The notes: generated by a model from the sequence alone, not told the origin. A stretch of DNA of 48,811 bases from CALGSZ01 sp042408955 (GCA_042408955.1 JBHOQQ010000024.1:1-48811); one strand, 5' to 3'; positions 16,306 to 25,501 are shown, numbered from the stretch's first letter. Numbers and translations: made by a program.

Positions 16306-18135
16306 TCAGTGCTTGAGCACCACCACGTCCTTGTCAAACCAAACCGGAATCCGCCCGGTCCAAGGACCTTGCTTTGTCCCTTGGAGCCAGGCTTTTTGGA
16401 CGAACATTTGGACCCAGTAGCCCAGGGGGATGCAGACGGCGTTCTTCAGCATGAGCTCCTCTGCCTTGCGATAGAGGTCATTGCGCGTGGCCGCATCCTG
16501 CTCCACATCCGCCTTTTGGACGAGCTCGTCAAAGGCCTTGGAATCCGCGCCGGGATCGAAATCGCCACTCGGCTTCAAATCTGGATTCCAGTTGAACCAG
16601 CCCTTCATGTACGGGGAGGTCGAGGCAAACACCTCGCTCAGCAAGTGCGGAGTCTCAGCGAGATTCCACCACCAAACCACGTCGAATTGCCGGCCGCCGT
16701 TATCTTCCTGGAGCGCCTGAATTTGCTCTCTGGTGCGCGTGGTGTCATGCGTAATCTGGACGCCTAGATTCTCCTTGATCATGTCGAGCAGGGCTGCCCA
16801 GCGCGCCTTTTCGTCATCGGGATCTTCCTTCGGCTCGTAGAAGACGATCTCTGGGAGGCCCTGGCCATCCTTGTATCCTGCATCTTCCAGCAGCTTCTTT
16901 GCCGCGTCAGGGTCGTAACCGAGACCCTGTGGGCGCTGGTAACCGGCGATCACCTCTAAAACCGGAGGTGTGAATGAGGTCGCTGGCGTCCAAGTGCCTT
17001 CCCAGATCTCGTTCGCCCATCGCTCGCGATCAATAGCCAGCGCGAAGGCCCGGCGCACCCGCACATCGTCGAACGGCTTCTGCTTGAAATCCATCGCGAT
17101 GGCGCGCACCGAGCCTTCCGGCGAAATCTTCTTAAGTTCCTGCGACAATTGCGGATCCCGCTCGACCGTCGCCTTGAGCGAAATGGGAACATCGGCCGAT
17201 ACGACCTCGTCGTTCTTATAGAGATTCAGTGCCTCGCTCGCCGCCGATGGCCCGGAAAGCAAGCGCCATTCGATCTTGACGATCGAGGGCGAGGTGCCGC
17301 CGTAGTGATTTTGATTCGGCTCCATCACAATCTTCGCCGCCGGATCGAACTCCGTGATCCGCCAGGGACCTGTGCCAGCGTCGTGCAAGTAAAACTCGTC
17401 GTCACCATATTCATCGAGCACTGCCGGATCAATCACATTCCAGACGAAGGCGGCGAGGTAGGACAAGAAGTACGAGTACGGCCGCGACAGCTCAATCTCG
17501 ACCGTCGAATCATCGAGCGCCCGGATACCAAGGTTCTTGCTCTTCTTCGCGACATAGTTCCGGTAGCCGCGGATCATCTCCATAAACGGCGCCATCGGGG
17601 AAAGGCGGTTGGGATCGAGCGCCCGCTTCCATGACGCAATGAAATCCTCGGCTTTCACCGGATTGCCACTCGCGTATTTCGCATCCGGGCGGATCTTGAA
17701 TTGGTAGGTCTTGCCGTCTTCGCTGACCGTGTAGCTCTCCGCTAGGTCAAGCTGAACCTTTGCGTTTTCGTCGTAGCGTACGAGGCCACCCCAGACGTTC
17801 GGGAACATGACCCAAAACGGTCCCCAGTTCACCGTCCGGTGTGGATCTAAGGTGACTGGCTGACCATAGGGGTCAAGCGGAACAACGATCGTCGCGTTCT
17901 TCTCGATCTCTGCTTCTTGAAACGCCCTTGCCGGCTGGCGGGCGGGCGCCGGAGCCGCCGTCGTGACGCCTAACCGGGCCGTTGCGACAGCCCCAGCAGC
18001 GATTGCCGACCAGCGCAAGACATCGCGGCGCGTTACCCGAGGCGTCGTGCGCCGGAACGTGTCGACGAGCTCATCAAGCTCCCGCTGCTCCGCGGCCGAC
18101 GGCCGGACCGTTCGCGAATCGTCGGTGTGGGGCAT
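16306..18135 (-). CDS. Peptide/oligopeptide ABC transporter substrate-binding protein (SBP family 5), Tat-exported
   Basis: A 609-residue extracytoplasmic solute-binding protein of the DppA/OppA type. The N-terminus has a twin-arginine signal, TPRVTRRDVLRWSAIAAGA (RR at 36-37), after a long acidic leader. Family features follow: TLDPHRTVNWGPFW, GLVRYDENAKVQLDLAESY, the domain motif YQFKIRPDAKYASGNPVKAEDFIASWKR's beginning, GTGPWRITEFDP, and VRRAFALAIDRERWA. The ATG at 18135 has a perfect GAGGAGG upstream. No permease or ATPase gene is adjacent, so it is an orphan binding protein whose transporter lies elsewhere. Ligand is probably a peptide; sugars or nickel are also bound by this family. Confidence 0.94.
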   Translation of the reverse strand: MPHTDDSRTVRPSAAEQRELDELVDTFRRTTPRVTRRDVLRWSAIAAGAVATARLGVTTAAPAPARQPARAFQEAEIEKNATIVVPLDPYGQPVTLDPHRTVNWGPFWVMFPNVWGGLVRYDENAKVQLDLAESYTVSEDGKTYQFKIRPDAKYASGNPVKAEDFIASWKRALDPNRLSPMAPFMEMIRGYRNYVAKKSKNLGIRALDDSTVEIELSRPYSYFLSYLAAFVWNVIDPAVLDEYGDDEFYLHDAGTGPWRITEFDPAAKIVMEPNQNHYGGTSPSIVKIEWRLLSGPSAASEALNLYKNDEVVSADVPISLKATVERDPQLSQELKKISPEGSVRAIAMDFKQKPFDDVRVRRAFALAIDRERWANEIWEGTWTPATSFTPPVLEVIAGYQRPQGLGYDPDAAKKLLEDAGYKDGQGLPEIVFYEPKEDPDDEKARWAALLDMIKENLGVQITHDTTRTREQIQALQEDNGGRQFDVVWWWNLAETPHLLSEVFASTSPYMKGWFNWNPDLKPSGDFDPGADSKAFDELVQKADVEQDAATRNDLYRKAEELMLKNAVCIPLGYWVQMFVQKAWLQGTKQGPWTGRIPVWFDKDVVVLKH

Positions 18136-18344
18136 CGAACGCTCCTCCTCGTGCATCCCTGGAAGCTGGCAACTACCGGCTAGCCAAACACCTGGCTTCT
18201 CGCCCGTGGCGAAAGGACATGAGCACGCGTGACATCGCAGAGAACGCTACCATGCCGCGATGCGGCCCGGCAAAGCGCGGACTCACCTTTGCATCTCTTT
18301 GCCGTCTATAACGGCCGGAGAGCGCGCTCGGTTACCAAGTCCGC

Positions 18345-19406
18345 CTAGGTCGCGTCATATCCATAATTCCGCGTGCCCGCCTCTTCAAGATAGCGAGCCA
18401 GCAACTGAATCGCGCCAGCGATGTCCTCAACCGCCGCCATCTCGTTGACCGTGTGCACATAGCGCGTCGGTACCGACAGGGTGATCGCGGCCGATCCACC
18501 ACGGGCCTGTTGCATCGCCCCGGCATCCGTTCCACCACGGGGAAGAATTTCCAATTGATACGGAATGTTGTTGCGCTCAGCAACATCGCGGAGATGGCGC
18601 ACGAGCTTCGGATGAGACAGACTCGAAGAGTCCATGATCTTGATCGCAACCCCCTTACCAAGCTGGGTCACGCGTTGATGTGCCTTGCCTTCTGGGATAT
18701 CAACCGCAAGTGTCACATCGAGCGCGATCGAGATGTCCGGCTCAATTGCAAAGGCAGACGTCCGCGCGCCTCTGAGTCCGACCTCCTCTTGCGTTGTGGC
18801 CACCGCCACAATTTCCGCGTTTCCGCCCTGCATCGCCCGGATCGCCTCGATCATGACGAAAACGCCGACGCGGTCATCCAGCGCCTTGCTGATCACACAC
18901 CGGCCCACTGGCTCAAGCGTGCGGTCAAGCGTCACCATGTCCCCGATATCGACGGCAGTCTTCACCTCATCGGCTGGTAACCCCACGTCCACGAACAGCT
19001 CTTCCAGTTTGACCGCCTTGATCTCCGATGGATCGAGCAAGTGAATCGGCTTGGCAGCAATCTGCACAGCGCCACGCAGAACGCTCCCATTGCTCCCATG
19101 CACGAGCACTCGCTGGGCCACGAGCACGCGCGCATCGAAGCCGCCGACTGGCTGGAGGCGGATAAATCCCTGGTCGTCAATGTGGGAGACGAGAAAGCCG
19201 ATCTCGTCCATGTGCGCGGCGATCATCACCCGCGGGCCGCCGCCGCCCCGCTTCAGTCCGATCACGTTACCCATCACGTCAACGCGCACGTCATCCACCA
19301 AGGGACGCAGGGCATCCAGAGTCACGGCGCGGATTTGATCCTCGCGCCCTGGCACCCCTGGCGCTTCGCATAGGCGCTTCAACAGCTCGATGTTGATCGC
19401 TCCCAA
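18345..19406 (-). CDS. M42 family metallopeptidase (glutamyl aminopeptidase-like)
   Basis: A 353-residue cytoplasmic aminopeptidase of family M42, which forms dodecameric tetrahedral particles in relatives and trims peptides. The two-metal site is complete: H65 in AAHMDEIG, the bridging Asp in SKALDDRVG, the Glu pair in TTQEEVGLRGA, Asp in ALDVT, and His in RYVHT. The start is TTG at 19406 with GAGGAG eight bases upstream, since no ATG fits. It may have been annotated as an endoglucanase in old records; that name is misleading. It ends 210 bases before the peptide-binding protein gene on the same strand, which suits peptide use. Confidence 0.93.
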   Translation of the reverse strand: MGAINIELLKRLCEAPGVPGREDQIRAVTLDALRPLVDDVRVDVMGNVIGLKRGGGGPRVMIAAHMDEIGFLVSHIDDQGFIRLQPVGGFDARVLVAQRVLVHGSNGSVLRGAVQIAAKPIHLLDPSEIKAVKLEELFVDVGLPADEVKTAVDIGDMVTLDRTLEPVGRCVISKALDDRVGVFVMIEAIRAMQGGNAEIVAVATTQEEVGLRGARTSAFAIEPDISIALDVTLAVDIPEGKAHQRVTQLGKGVAIKIMDSSSLSHPKLVRHLRDVAERNNIPYQLEILPRGGTDAGAMQQARGGSAAITLSVPTRYVHTVNEMAAVEDIAGAIQLLARYLEEAGTRNYGYDAT

Positions 19407-19441
19407 CGCTTACTCCTCTCTAGGACACAATGGTTTCGCCA

Positions 19442-19457
19442 CGCCAGCATGCTGGCG
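19442..19457. repeat. 16-bp perfect palindrome
   Basis: CGCCAGCATGCTGGCG is a perfect self-complementary 16-mer about 36 bases upstream of the M42 start. It could be an operator for a dimeric regulator or simply a hairpin; nothing else in the window matches it. Confidence 0.45.
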
Positions 19458-19507
19458 GCTGGCCGATGGTATCACAGGTCGCGCCAGGTCGCCGCGGCAG
19501 CGGCACA

Positions 19508-19534
19508 ACGGGGCGGCAATCGCTACCGCCCCGT
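19508..19534 (-). terminator. Hairpin downstream of the DUF3352 gene
   Basis: ACGGGGCGG (19508-19516) pairs perfectly with CCGCCCCGT (19526-19534) around a 9-base loop, 34 bases past the DUF3352 stop. There is no clear T run, so efficiency is uncertain. Confidence 0.5.
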
Positions 19535-19567
19535 CCGATCATGTGGTTCGTTGCTGGGGGTGATGCG

Positions 19568-21547
19568 CTAGTCTTCAACCAGGAGAATCGCCGATGTTTT
19601 CACCATAGTGCCATCCTGATAGCCGACCATCGCGAAGGCTGGGAAGGCGCCAAGCTGCTCAACGTTGACCGCAGGAGTCGCCTCCGCTGCCGGCGTCGCG
19701 AAGTAATCTTCGCATGCCTGGCCATCGAAGTCCTGATCAAGCTCCCAATTGAGGACCGGATCCGTGTCAAACGCCTCCTGAGCCGCCTCTTGGCTGCTGT
19801 AGTCGGCACACTTTTCACTCGCGTCCTTGGAGCCGCCCATATCGGCCATAGCGGACGCGACCGCAGTAAGCTCGACCATCTGCTTCACATCCACATACAT
19901 GGTGAAGCCATGGTCGCTGGGGAGCTCGGCAAGCGCGGCCTGGTAGGTCGGGTTGTCTGCCAGTGTGCTGCTGGCCGGAGTCGTGAGGAGCGAGATGGCG
20001 TTGTTCGTGCTAATTGCAAACTGCCCATTCACGATGCCAAATTCGACCGTGAACGGAGTCCCGCTGCCGGTCCCGAATGTGCCCACCCAAATGGTGTCGG
20101 TACCGATCGTCGTCGTGGTCAGCGTTCCGGAACCTTGGAGCAAGCTCTGCACCAGGAAGGATATTGTGGTCAGCGCGTTGTTCAGCGTTGCCGTGTCCTT
20201 GACCGCGGACGTGAATAGCACGCCAATCTTGTCTGGCGCAATTTGGCCAGTCTCATCGACGCCCAGTCCCCAGACCGCGAGACCGTACTCGCCTTCCATC
20301 TGGTCAATAAAGTCCGTCTTGATGTTGAACCCGAGGACTTGGGCGAACTGCTCGAATTGCTGTGCAGCAAACTCTTCGGGCGACATGCCGGGCTCCGGCG
20401 TGGCGATTCCCCCGCCGCCCATGCTGCCCATCGCTGCCTGGATAATGGCCAGGAACAAACCGTCGAGAATGCCCGAAGCGCCCAGGTTGTAGCCATCCAC
20501 GAAGAAGAGCGTGTCCCCTGGCAGCTTGCTCGGCAAGGTCGCTTCGTATGAGGTCAGCGGCGGCATCGTCGAACCGGCGGCCGGGATAGTTACCGAGTCT
20601 AACCGAAAACCCGGGCCATCCGCCCAAACCGCGAAGCCCGAGTCGGCATTGAGCCCTTCAGCACCGAGTGTGGAGAGATCCATGCCAGAATCGGCGAGGG
20701 AACGTTCCATCTCGGTGGCTAGCGCCGTGCCATTGACGTAGCCGAAGAGGAGATTGTCGCTTGGCAGTTCCGCCACCACTGCCTTGAAGGCATCGGCGTC
20801 AGCGATCGCTGCGGTCTTACCCGCCTGAACGTCGATCACCGCCTTAATGGTGTCGGGCTTGTCCGAAAGGACGATGAACGAGCCAACTTGGGCAATCGCG
20901 GTGCCGGATTGACCGGTGGACTCATCGCCTGGAACGGAGGAGATGCTAGTGCCGTCGTATGTCTCCTCGCTCACTTGTACGCCAGCTTGATCCGCCTCTT
21001 GTTGCAGCAGCTCTTGAGCCTTTGACCACGCGGCTGCATCGTCGCTCGCGTCAACGATCAGCGCAAATCCGGGCGTCTGTTCGGCGGATGGCGTTGCCAC
21101 CGGGAGATTGCCGACGATTTGGCTCAGACCACCCGCTTGGGGCATACCAAAGCTGGAGATGACGATCCCTATCTCACCGCCCAAGAATGGAGTGATGTCA
21201 CTGAGATCACCAACATCCTCACCCACGGTTGAGGCAGCCGACGTGGTCAACTTGCCCAATAGCTCGTCAACAGAAGAGGCTACACCGGCTCGAACAAGCA
21301 ATTCGGCGGCTTTCTGATACTGGCTTGAGGTCGTGTCGAGATTGATCCGGAGGAACACGAGCGACGATTCTGGAGCCAATGCCGCGGTGGTTGACGTTGC
21401 TCCCTGCGCTGCCACTTGCCGGGGTGCGTGCAGCACAGCCGTGCTTGCGAGCAAACCGACGAGTAGCAGGGCGAGCCCGCCGCTGACGAGGCGGTGCCAA
21501 GGAGACGCTGTTCGAGAGCGACTTCCGCGATAGAACGGCGAAACCAT
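19568..21547 (-). CDS. DUF3352 domain secreted protein with Excalibur-like calcium motif
   Basis: A 659-residue exported protein. A signal sequence (LVSGGLALLLVGLLASTAVL) is followed by alternating alpha/beta sequence typical of DUF3352, with LAPESSLVFLRINLD and repeated pieces such as ELPSDNLLFGYVNG and ELPSDHGFTMYVDV, suggesting two related halves. Function is unknown; I do not assign one. Near the C-terminus, C580 and the stretch LDQDFDGQACE (603-613) match the Excalibur calcium-binding motif (DxDxDGxxCE), here embedded rather than at the very end. The ATG at 21547 has GAGG seven bases upstream. Calcium binding at the surface is an inference. It is probably monocistronic, with a hairpin after it. 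Confidence 0.8.
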   Translation of the reverse strand: MVSPFYRGSRSRTASPWHRLVSGGLALLLVGLLASTAVLHAPRQVAAQGATSTTAALAPESSLVFLRINLDTTSSQYQKAAELLVRAGVASSVDELLGKLTTSAASTVGEDVGDLSDITPFLGGEIGIVISSFGMPQAGGLSQIVGNLPVATPSAEQTPGFALIVDASDDAAAWSKAQELLQQEADQAGVQVSEETYDGTSISSVPGDESTGQSGTAIAQVGSFIVLSDKPDTIKAVIDVQAGKTAAIADADAFKAVVAELPSDNLLFGYVNGTALATEMERSLADSGMDLSTLGAEGLNADSGFAVWADGPGFRLDSVTIPAAGSTMPPLTSYEATLPSKLPGDTLFFVDGYNLGASGILDGLFLAIIQAAMGSMGGGGIATPEPGMSPEEFAAQQFEQFAQVLGFNIKTDFIDQMEGEYGLAVWGLGVDETGQIAPDKIGVLFTSAVKDTATLNNALTTISFLVQSLLQGSGTLTTTTIGTDTIWVGTFGTGSGTPFTVEFGIVNGQFAISTNNAISLLTTPASSTLADNPTYQAALAELPSDHGFTMYVDVKQMVELTAVASAMADMGGSKDASEKCADYSSQEAAQEAFDTDPVLNWELDQDFDGQACEDYFATPAAEATPAVNVEQLGAFPAFAMVGYQDGTMVKTSAILLVED

Positions 21548-21648
21548 ACCTGACCTCACTCCGCGGCATTGCCGCCTTGCTGGCAATCACCGTCCCCAGC
21601 GATCACCGAAACCGAACGCAAGCGGACGTCTTGACGTTTACCGATGGG

Positions 21649-21668
21649 CTGGCCACGTGACCGGCCAG
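21649..21668. terminator. Weak hairpin downstream of the DUF2905 gene
   Basis: CTGGCC (21649-21654) pairs with GGCCAG (21663-21668) around ACGTGACC. It lies between the DUF2905 stop and the DUF3352 start on the minus strand. There is no T tract; it could equally be a regulatory palindrome. Confidence 0.3.
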
Positions 21669-21761
21669 TGCCAACTGTAGGCGCCTGTGTCCCGGGCGTC
21701 AATAGCTCACATGAGGCTATGCCGAATCATGACCGATGTCGCCAGGTGATTCGGATAACGC

Positions 21762-21995
21762 CTATCGCCGAAAGATAAGATTGAGGATGAGCGTCAGGAG
21801 AAGGCTGAGTAAGAGAGACGTGACAAGGGGAATGGCGATTGTGGTGTTTCCGCGCCGGTAGACGATGTCTCCAGGCAGCTTGCCCAGCGAGCCAAGGAAG
21901 GGTACACGGCTACCGAAGGCCAGGAGCAAGCCGACCACCAGGAACACGACCCCAAAAACGATAAATAGACGCCCAACCGCACTCAAATCATCCAT
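21762..21995 (-). CDS. DUF2905 small membrane protein
   Basis: A 77-residue two-helix membrane protein. The pattern GRLFIVFGVVFLVVGLLLAF, then PFLGSLGKLPGDIVYRRGN and a second helix TSLLLSLLLTLILNLIF, is the DUF2905 signature (LGxLPGDI). Function is unknown. The ATG at 21995 is chosen because the protein then starts just before the first helix; the ribosome-binding site is weak. It lies 22 bases after a 44-residue membrane protein gene and probably shares its transcript. Confidence 0.85.
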   Translation of the reverse strand: MDDLSAVGRLFIVFGVVFLVVGLLLAFGSRVPFLGSLGKLPGDIVYRRGNTTIAIPLVTSLLLSLLLTLILNLIFRR

Positions 21996-22017
21996 TGCCG
22001 CGTGACATGCCGAATGC

Positions 22018-22152
22018 CTAGCTTTGAATGCGCTCATCAATTCCCGTCGCGATGCCAAACACGATCATAAAGAGCGCCGCGACGAGACCAATGACAACTG
22101 CGAGTGCCACGAACATCAGTCCCGCTTTGATGATGCCCTCGATCAGGTCCAT
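22018..22152 (-). CDS. 44-residue single-pass membrane protein
   Basis: A very short protein, MDLIEGIIKAGLMFVALAV then a long hydrophobic helix and a GIDERIQS tail. I do not recognise a family. It is supported by a perfect AAGGGAG six bases before the ATG at 22152 and by a TATAAT box upstream. It probably heads a two-gene transcript with the DUF2905 gene. The longer frame to 22212 would start inside the promoter and is rejected. Confidence 0.6.
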   Translation of the reverse strand: MDLIEGIIKAGLMFVALAVVIGLVAALFMIVFGIATGIDERIQS

Positions 22153-22188
22153 ACTAGTCTCCCTTTCCTGGCCACATGGCCCTATCTC

Positions 22189-22194
22189 ATTATA
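22189..22194 (-). promoter_or_regulatory. -10 box of the small membrane protein operon
   Basis: On the minus strand this reads TATAAT, 36 bases before the ATG. No good TTGACA lies 16-18 bases upstream, so the -35 is weak or the promoter is activator-dependent. Confidence 0.45.
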
Positions 22195-22260
22195 CTGACC
22201 AACCTCGTGCACCGGCTGAGATTCTCACCTGCACGGAGGTGAACGGGTGGCAAGACGCAG

Positions 22261-22298
22261 CACCGCTCCTGGGCAGCGCGTGCCACCCAGGAGCGGTG
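22261..22298 (-). terminator. Terminator hairpin of the hspR-clpB operon
   Basis: A perfect 13-bp stem, CACCGCTCCTGGG (22261-22273) with CCCAGGAGCGGTG (22286-22298), and a 12-base loop. It lies 32 bases after the clpB stop. The minus-strand tail CTGCGTCTTGCC is only mildly T-rich. Confidence 0.65.
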
Positions 22299-22329
22299 AA
22301 CTGCCAATTCGTGCCGGCGACCGTGGCCG

Positions 22330-24936
22330 TTAGGCGACCATTGGTGCTTGGCTGATGCTGGCGTGGAAGGTGAGCTTTCCACCCAGCGCATCGACGGTCA
22401 CCGACTCACCATCGCGTAGCTCCCCTCCCAGCAGCATCATCGACAGCGGGTCGAGCACCTCTTTCTGGATCAAGCGCTTCAGCGGCCGCGCGCCATAAAC
22501 CGGATCGTATCCCCGGTTGGCCAGCCACTCCTTCGCGGCCGGGGTGACCAGCAGGGTGATCTGCCGATCGTCCAGCCGCCGCTGCACGCGTTGGAGCTGA
22601 ATGTCAACGATCTGACCCAGTTGCTGCCGCGTTAGGCTCTTGAAGATGACGACCTCATCAACGCGGTTGAGGAACTCCGGCCGGAAGCTGGCGCGCAACG
22701 CCTCCATCACGCGAGCCCGCATCTCCTCCTCGCTGAGCCCAGGCTGGGAGATGTACGTCGAGCCCAGATTGCTCGTCATGATGATGACCGTATTCCGGAA
22801 ATCAACCACACGGCCCTGGCCGTCCGTCAGCCGGCCGTCGTCCAGGATTTGCAGCAGCACGTTGAAGACATCCGGATGCGCCTTTTCGATCTCGTCGAAG
22901 AGCACGACGCTGTACGGCCGGCGCCGGACTGCTTCGGTAAGCTGCCCACCCTCCTCGTAACCGACGTAGCCAGGCGGGGCGCCGATCAGGCGGCTGACGG
23001 TGTGCTTCTCCATGTACTCGGACATATCGAGCCGCACCATCGCCTGCTCGTCATCGAAGAGGAACTCGGCAAGCGCCCGCGCGAGTTCCGTCTTGCCGAC
23101 GCCAGTCGGGCCAAGGAAGATGAAGCTTCCCAGCGGCCGGTTCGGATCGGAGAGCCCGGCCCGCGCGCGCCGGATTGCATTCGCCACTGCTGAGACAGCC
23201 TCGTCCTGCCCAACGACCCGCTGGTGCAGCCGCTCCTCCATCTTGAGCAGCTTTTCGATCTCACCCTCCATCAACCGGCTGACCGGAATGCCGGTCCAGC
23301 GGCTGACGACCTCGGCAATGTCCTCAGGATCAACCTCCTCCTTCAGCAACTTGCCACGCTCCTGGAGCTGAGCCAGCTTCCGCTCCTCCTCCTTGATCTG
23401 CCGCTCCAGCTCCACCAGCCGGCCATACTGGAGCTCGGCCGCCCGGTTCAGGTCGTATTGTCGCTGTGCCTGCTCGATCTCGACCTTCGTCTGGTCGACC
23501 TTATCACGCAGCTCGGAGATGCGCTGAATCGCCTGGCGCTCCTGCTCCCACCGCGAGCGCAGCGCATCGCGTTGCTCCTTGAGATTCGCCAGCTCCGCCT
23601 CAATCGCTTGCAGCCGCTGCTTGGAGGCGTCGTCCTTCTCCTTGCGCAGCGCTTCCCGCTCGATCTCAAGCTGCATGATCCGGCGCTCGGCCTCGTCGAG
23701 CTCGGCAGGCATCGAGGTAATCTCCATCCGAAGCTTCGATGCCGCCTCATCGACGAGGTCGATGGCTTTGTCTGGAAGGAAGCGATCAGCGATGTATCGG
23801 TGCGAAAGCACCGCCGCCGCCACCAGCGCCGAGTCGAGAATCTTCACTTTATGGTGAACCTCGTAGCGCTCGCGCAGGCCCCGCAAAATCGAGATCGTGT
23901 CCTCCACACTCGGCTCACCGACGTAGACCGGCTGGAACCTCCGCTCCAGCGCCGCGTCCTTCTCGATGTGCTTGCGGTATTCATCGAGTGTCGTCGCGCC
24001 GATGCAGTGCAGTTCACCGCGCGCCAGCATCGGCTTGAGCAGGTTGGCGGCGTCCATCGAGCCCTCCGCCCGGCCCGCGCCGACGACGGTGTGCAACTCG
24101 TCGATGAAGAGGATGATCTGGCCCTCAGCGTCTTGAATCTCCTTCAGGACCGCTTTCAGCCGCTCCTCGAACTCGCCCCGGTACTTCGCCCCGGCCACCA
24201 GCGCGCCCATGTCGAGCGCGACGATGCGCTTGTCTTTCAGCCCCTCCGGCACGTCGCCGCGGACGATGCGCTGGGCCAGCCCCTCGACGATGGCGGTCTT
24301 ACCGACGCCGGGCTCACCGATGAGGACCGGGTTGTTCTTTGTGCGGCGAGAGAGGACCTGGATGACGCGGCGGATTTCCTCATCCCGGCCGATCACCGGG
24401 TCGAGCTTGCCTTTGCGCGCTAGATCGGTGAGGTCCCGCCCGTAGCGTTCCAGCGCCTGGTACTTTTCTTCTGGGTTAGGATCGGTCACGCGCTGGCTGC
24501 CACGAATCTCACGCAGGACTTCCTTCACTCGCTCAGGAGTCAGCCCGAAGCCTTGCAAGAGCCTGGCTCCAGGGGAGCCAGCCACGCTCATGATTCCCAA
24601 GAGGAGATGCTCGGTGCTGATGTATTCATCGCCGAATCCCCTGGCCTCGCGCTCCGCGTGCTCAAGCATCTTGCGCGTGCCGCTGGAGATAGTCGGCTCC
24701 GCGCTGTACTGCAATTTGGGTAGGCGCTCGATTTCCGCATCAACTTGCCGAGCCACGACCTGCGGATTGATTCCTGCCTTGAGAAGCACCTGGGGAACGA
24801 CGCCGTCGGCCTGGGCAAGCAGGCCGTGGAGCACGGCCTCCGGCTCAAGCTGGGCTAGGCGGCGCTCCTGGGTGAGTCGCTGCGCGGTTAGAATCGCTTC
24901 TTGTGCCTTTTCCGTAAAACGCTGACTTGTTGCCAT
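22330..24936 (-). CDS. clpB: ATP-dependent chaperone ClpB
   Basis: ClpB is the hexameric AAA+ disaggregase that rescues aggregated proteins with DnaK. The 868-residue protein has the full order: N-domain (MATSQRFTEKAQEAI onward), first AAA+ module with LIGEPGVGKTAIVEGLA and IILFIDELHTVVGAG, a long coiled-coil middle domain (about 410-530, rich in E, R and Q; this separates ClpB from ClpA/C), and second module with FLGPTGVGKTELARALA and VVLFDEIEKAHPDVF. The ATG at 24936 is preceded by AAGGAC. It lies 92 bases after hspR on the same strand and is thus likely under HspR control from the promoter at 25502-25530. Confidence 0.97.
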   Translation of the reverse strand: MATSQRFTEKAQEAILTAQRLTQERRLAQLEPEAVLHGLLAQADGVVPQVLLKAGINPQVVARQVDAEIERLPKLQYSAEPTISSGTRKMLEHAEREARGFGDEYISTEHLLLGIMSVAGSPGARLLQGFGLTPERVKEVLREIRGSQRVTDPNPEEKYQALERYGRDLTDLARKGKLDPVIGRDEEIRRVIQVLSRRTKNNPVLIGEPGVGKTAIVEGLAQRIVRGDVPEGLKDKRIVALDMGALVAGAKYRGEFEERLKAVLKEIQDAEGQIILFIDELHTVVGAGRAEGSMDAANLLKPMLARGELHCIGATTLDEYRKHIEKDAALERRFQPVYVGEPSVEDTISILRGLRERYEVHHKVKILDSALVAAAVLSHRYIADRFLPDKAIDLVDEAASKLRMEITSMPAELDEAERRIMQLEIEREALRKEKDDASKQRLQAIEAELANLKEQRDALRSRWEQERQAIQRISELRDKVDQTKVEIEQAQRQYDLNRAAELQYGRLVELERQIKEEERKLAQLQERGKLLKEEVDPEDIAEVVSRWTGIPVSRLMEGEIEKLLKMEERLHQRVVGQDEAVSAVANAIRRARAGLSDPNRPLGSFIFLGPTGVGKTELARALAEFLFDDEQAMVRLDMSEYMEKHTVSRLIGAPPGYVGYEEGGQLTEAVRRRPYSVVLFDEIEKAHPDVFNVLLQILDDGRLTDGQGRVVDFRNTVIIMTSNLGSTYISQPGLSEEEMRARVMEALRASFRPEFLNRVDEVVIFKSLTRQQLGQIVDIQLQRVQRRLDDRQITLLVTPAAKEWLANRGYDPVYGARPLKRLIQKEVLDPLSMMLLGGELRDGESVTVDALGGKLTFHASISQAPMVA

Positions 24937-25028
24937 GTACACATGTCCTTCCCGGCACTTGCCGGCAATGGTGTTCCTACCGGCTGAGCGCCGGCTCAAA
25001 AGATTTCTCGTTCACGTTCAGAGACCGG

Positions 25029-25472
25029 TCACTGGAGAATACGGCGCTGGCCGCTCTCGCGCCACACGCGATGCTGTGCTCCGTCCGATCCATCAGCCAG
25101 CCCCAAGAGGCGCAGCATTTCATCAACGTGCGCCCGCAACTGACCAAGCTGCTCAGCCGCGTGGCGATCGCTCCAATTTCGCATTGCTTCCTGGTGCAAG
25201 GATTCTGCCTGCTCCCGCATTTGGCAGAGCCGGCTGGTAAGCTCCAGCGCAAGCTGCACGCCCGCCAGGTTCAGCCCGAGCTTCTCCACCAAGTGCTTCA
25301 CCTGGCGCAACCGCTCGATATCCCGGTCGGAATACAGCCGGAGATTTCCCGCGGTTCGAGACGGAGCGATCAAACCCTCCCGCTCGTACTTTCTGAGCGT
25401 CTGCGGGTGCATCTCCACCAGCCGCGCCGCTACACTGATCACAAACACCGGTTCGTTGAAGCGTGCCGCCAT
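25029..25472 (-). CDS. hspR: MerR-family heat-shock repressor HspR
   Basis: HspR represses heat-shock genes by binding inverted repeats (HAIR) and is released when DnaK is busy. The 147-residue protein has the MerR winged helix: FVISVAARLVEMHPQTLRKY then EREGLIAPSRTAGNLRLYS and DRDIERLRQVKHLVEKLGLN. These wordings are HspR-specific. The C-terminal half is a short coiled coil with a polar tail. The ATG at 25472 follows GGTGGGAG. It forms an operon with clpB. In actinobacteria hspR sits with dnaK; pairing with clpB here is an alternative arrangement. Confidence 0.9.
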   Translation of the reverse strand: MAARFNEPVFVISVAARLVEMHPQTLRKYEREGLIAPSRTAGNLRLYSDRDIERLRQVKHLVEKLGLNLAGVQLALELTSRLCQMREQAESLHQEAMRNWSDRHAAEQLGQLRAHVDEMLRLLGLADGSDGAQHRVWRESGQRRILQ

Positions 25473-25501
25473 ACTCCCACCTCGCCACTTTCGTCGCTGG
25501 G

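Noticed and set aside
23224..24423. A 399-codon plus-strand frame opposite clpB
   Set aside because: It is low-complexity, leucine/arginine-rich and entirely antisense to clpB, as expected by chance in high-GC coding DNA.
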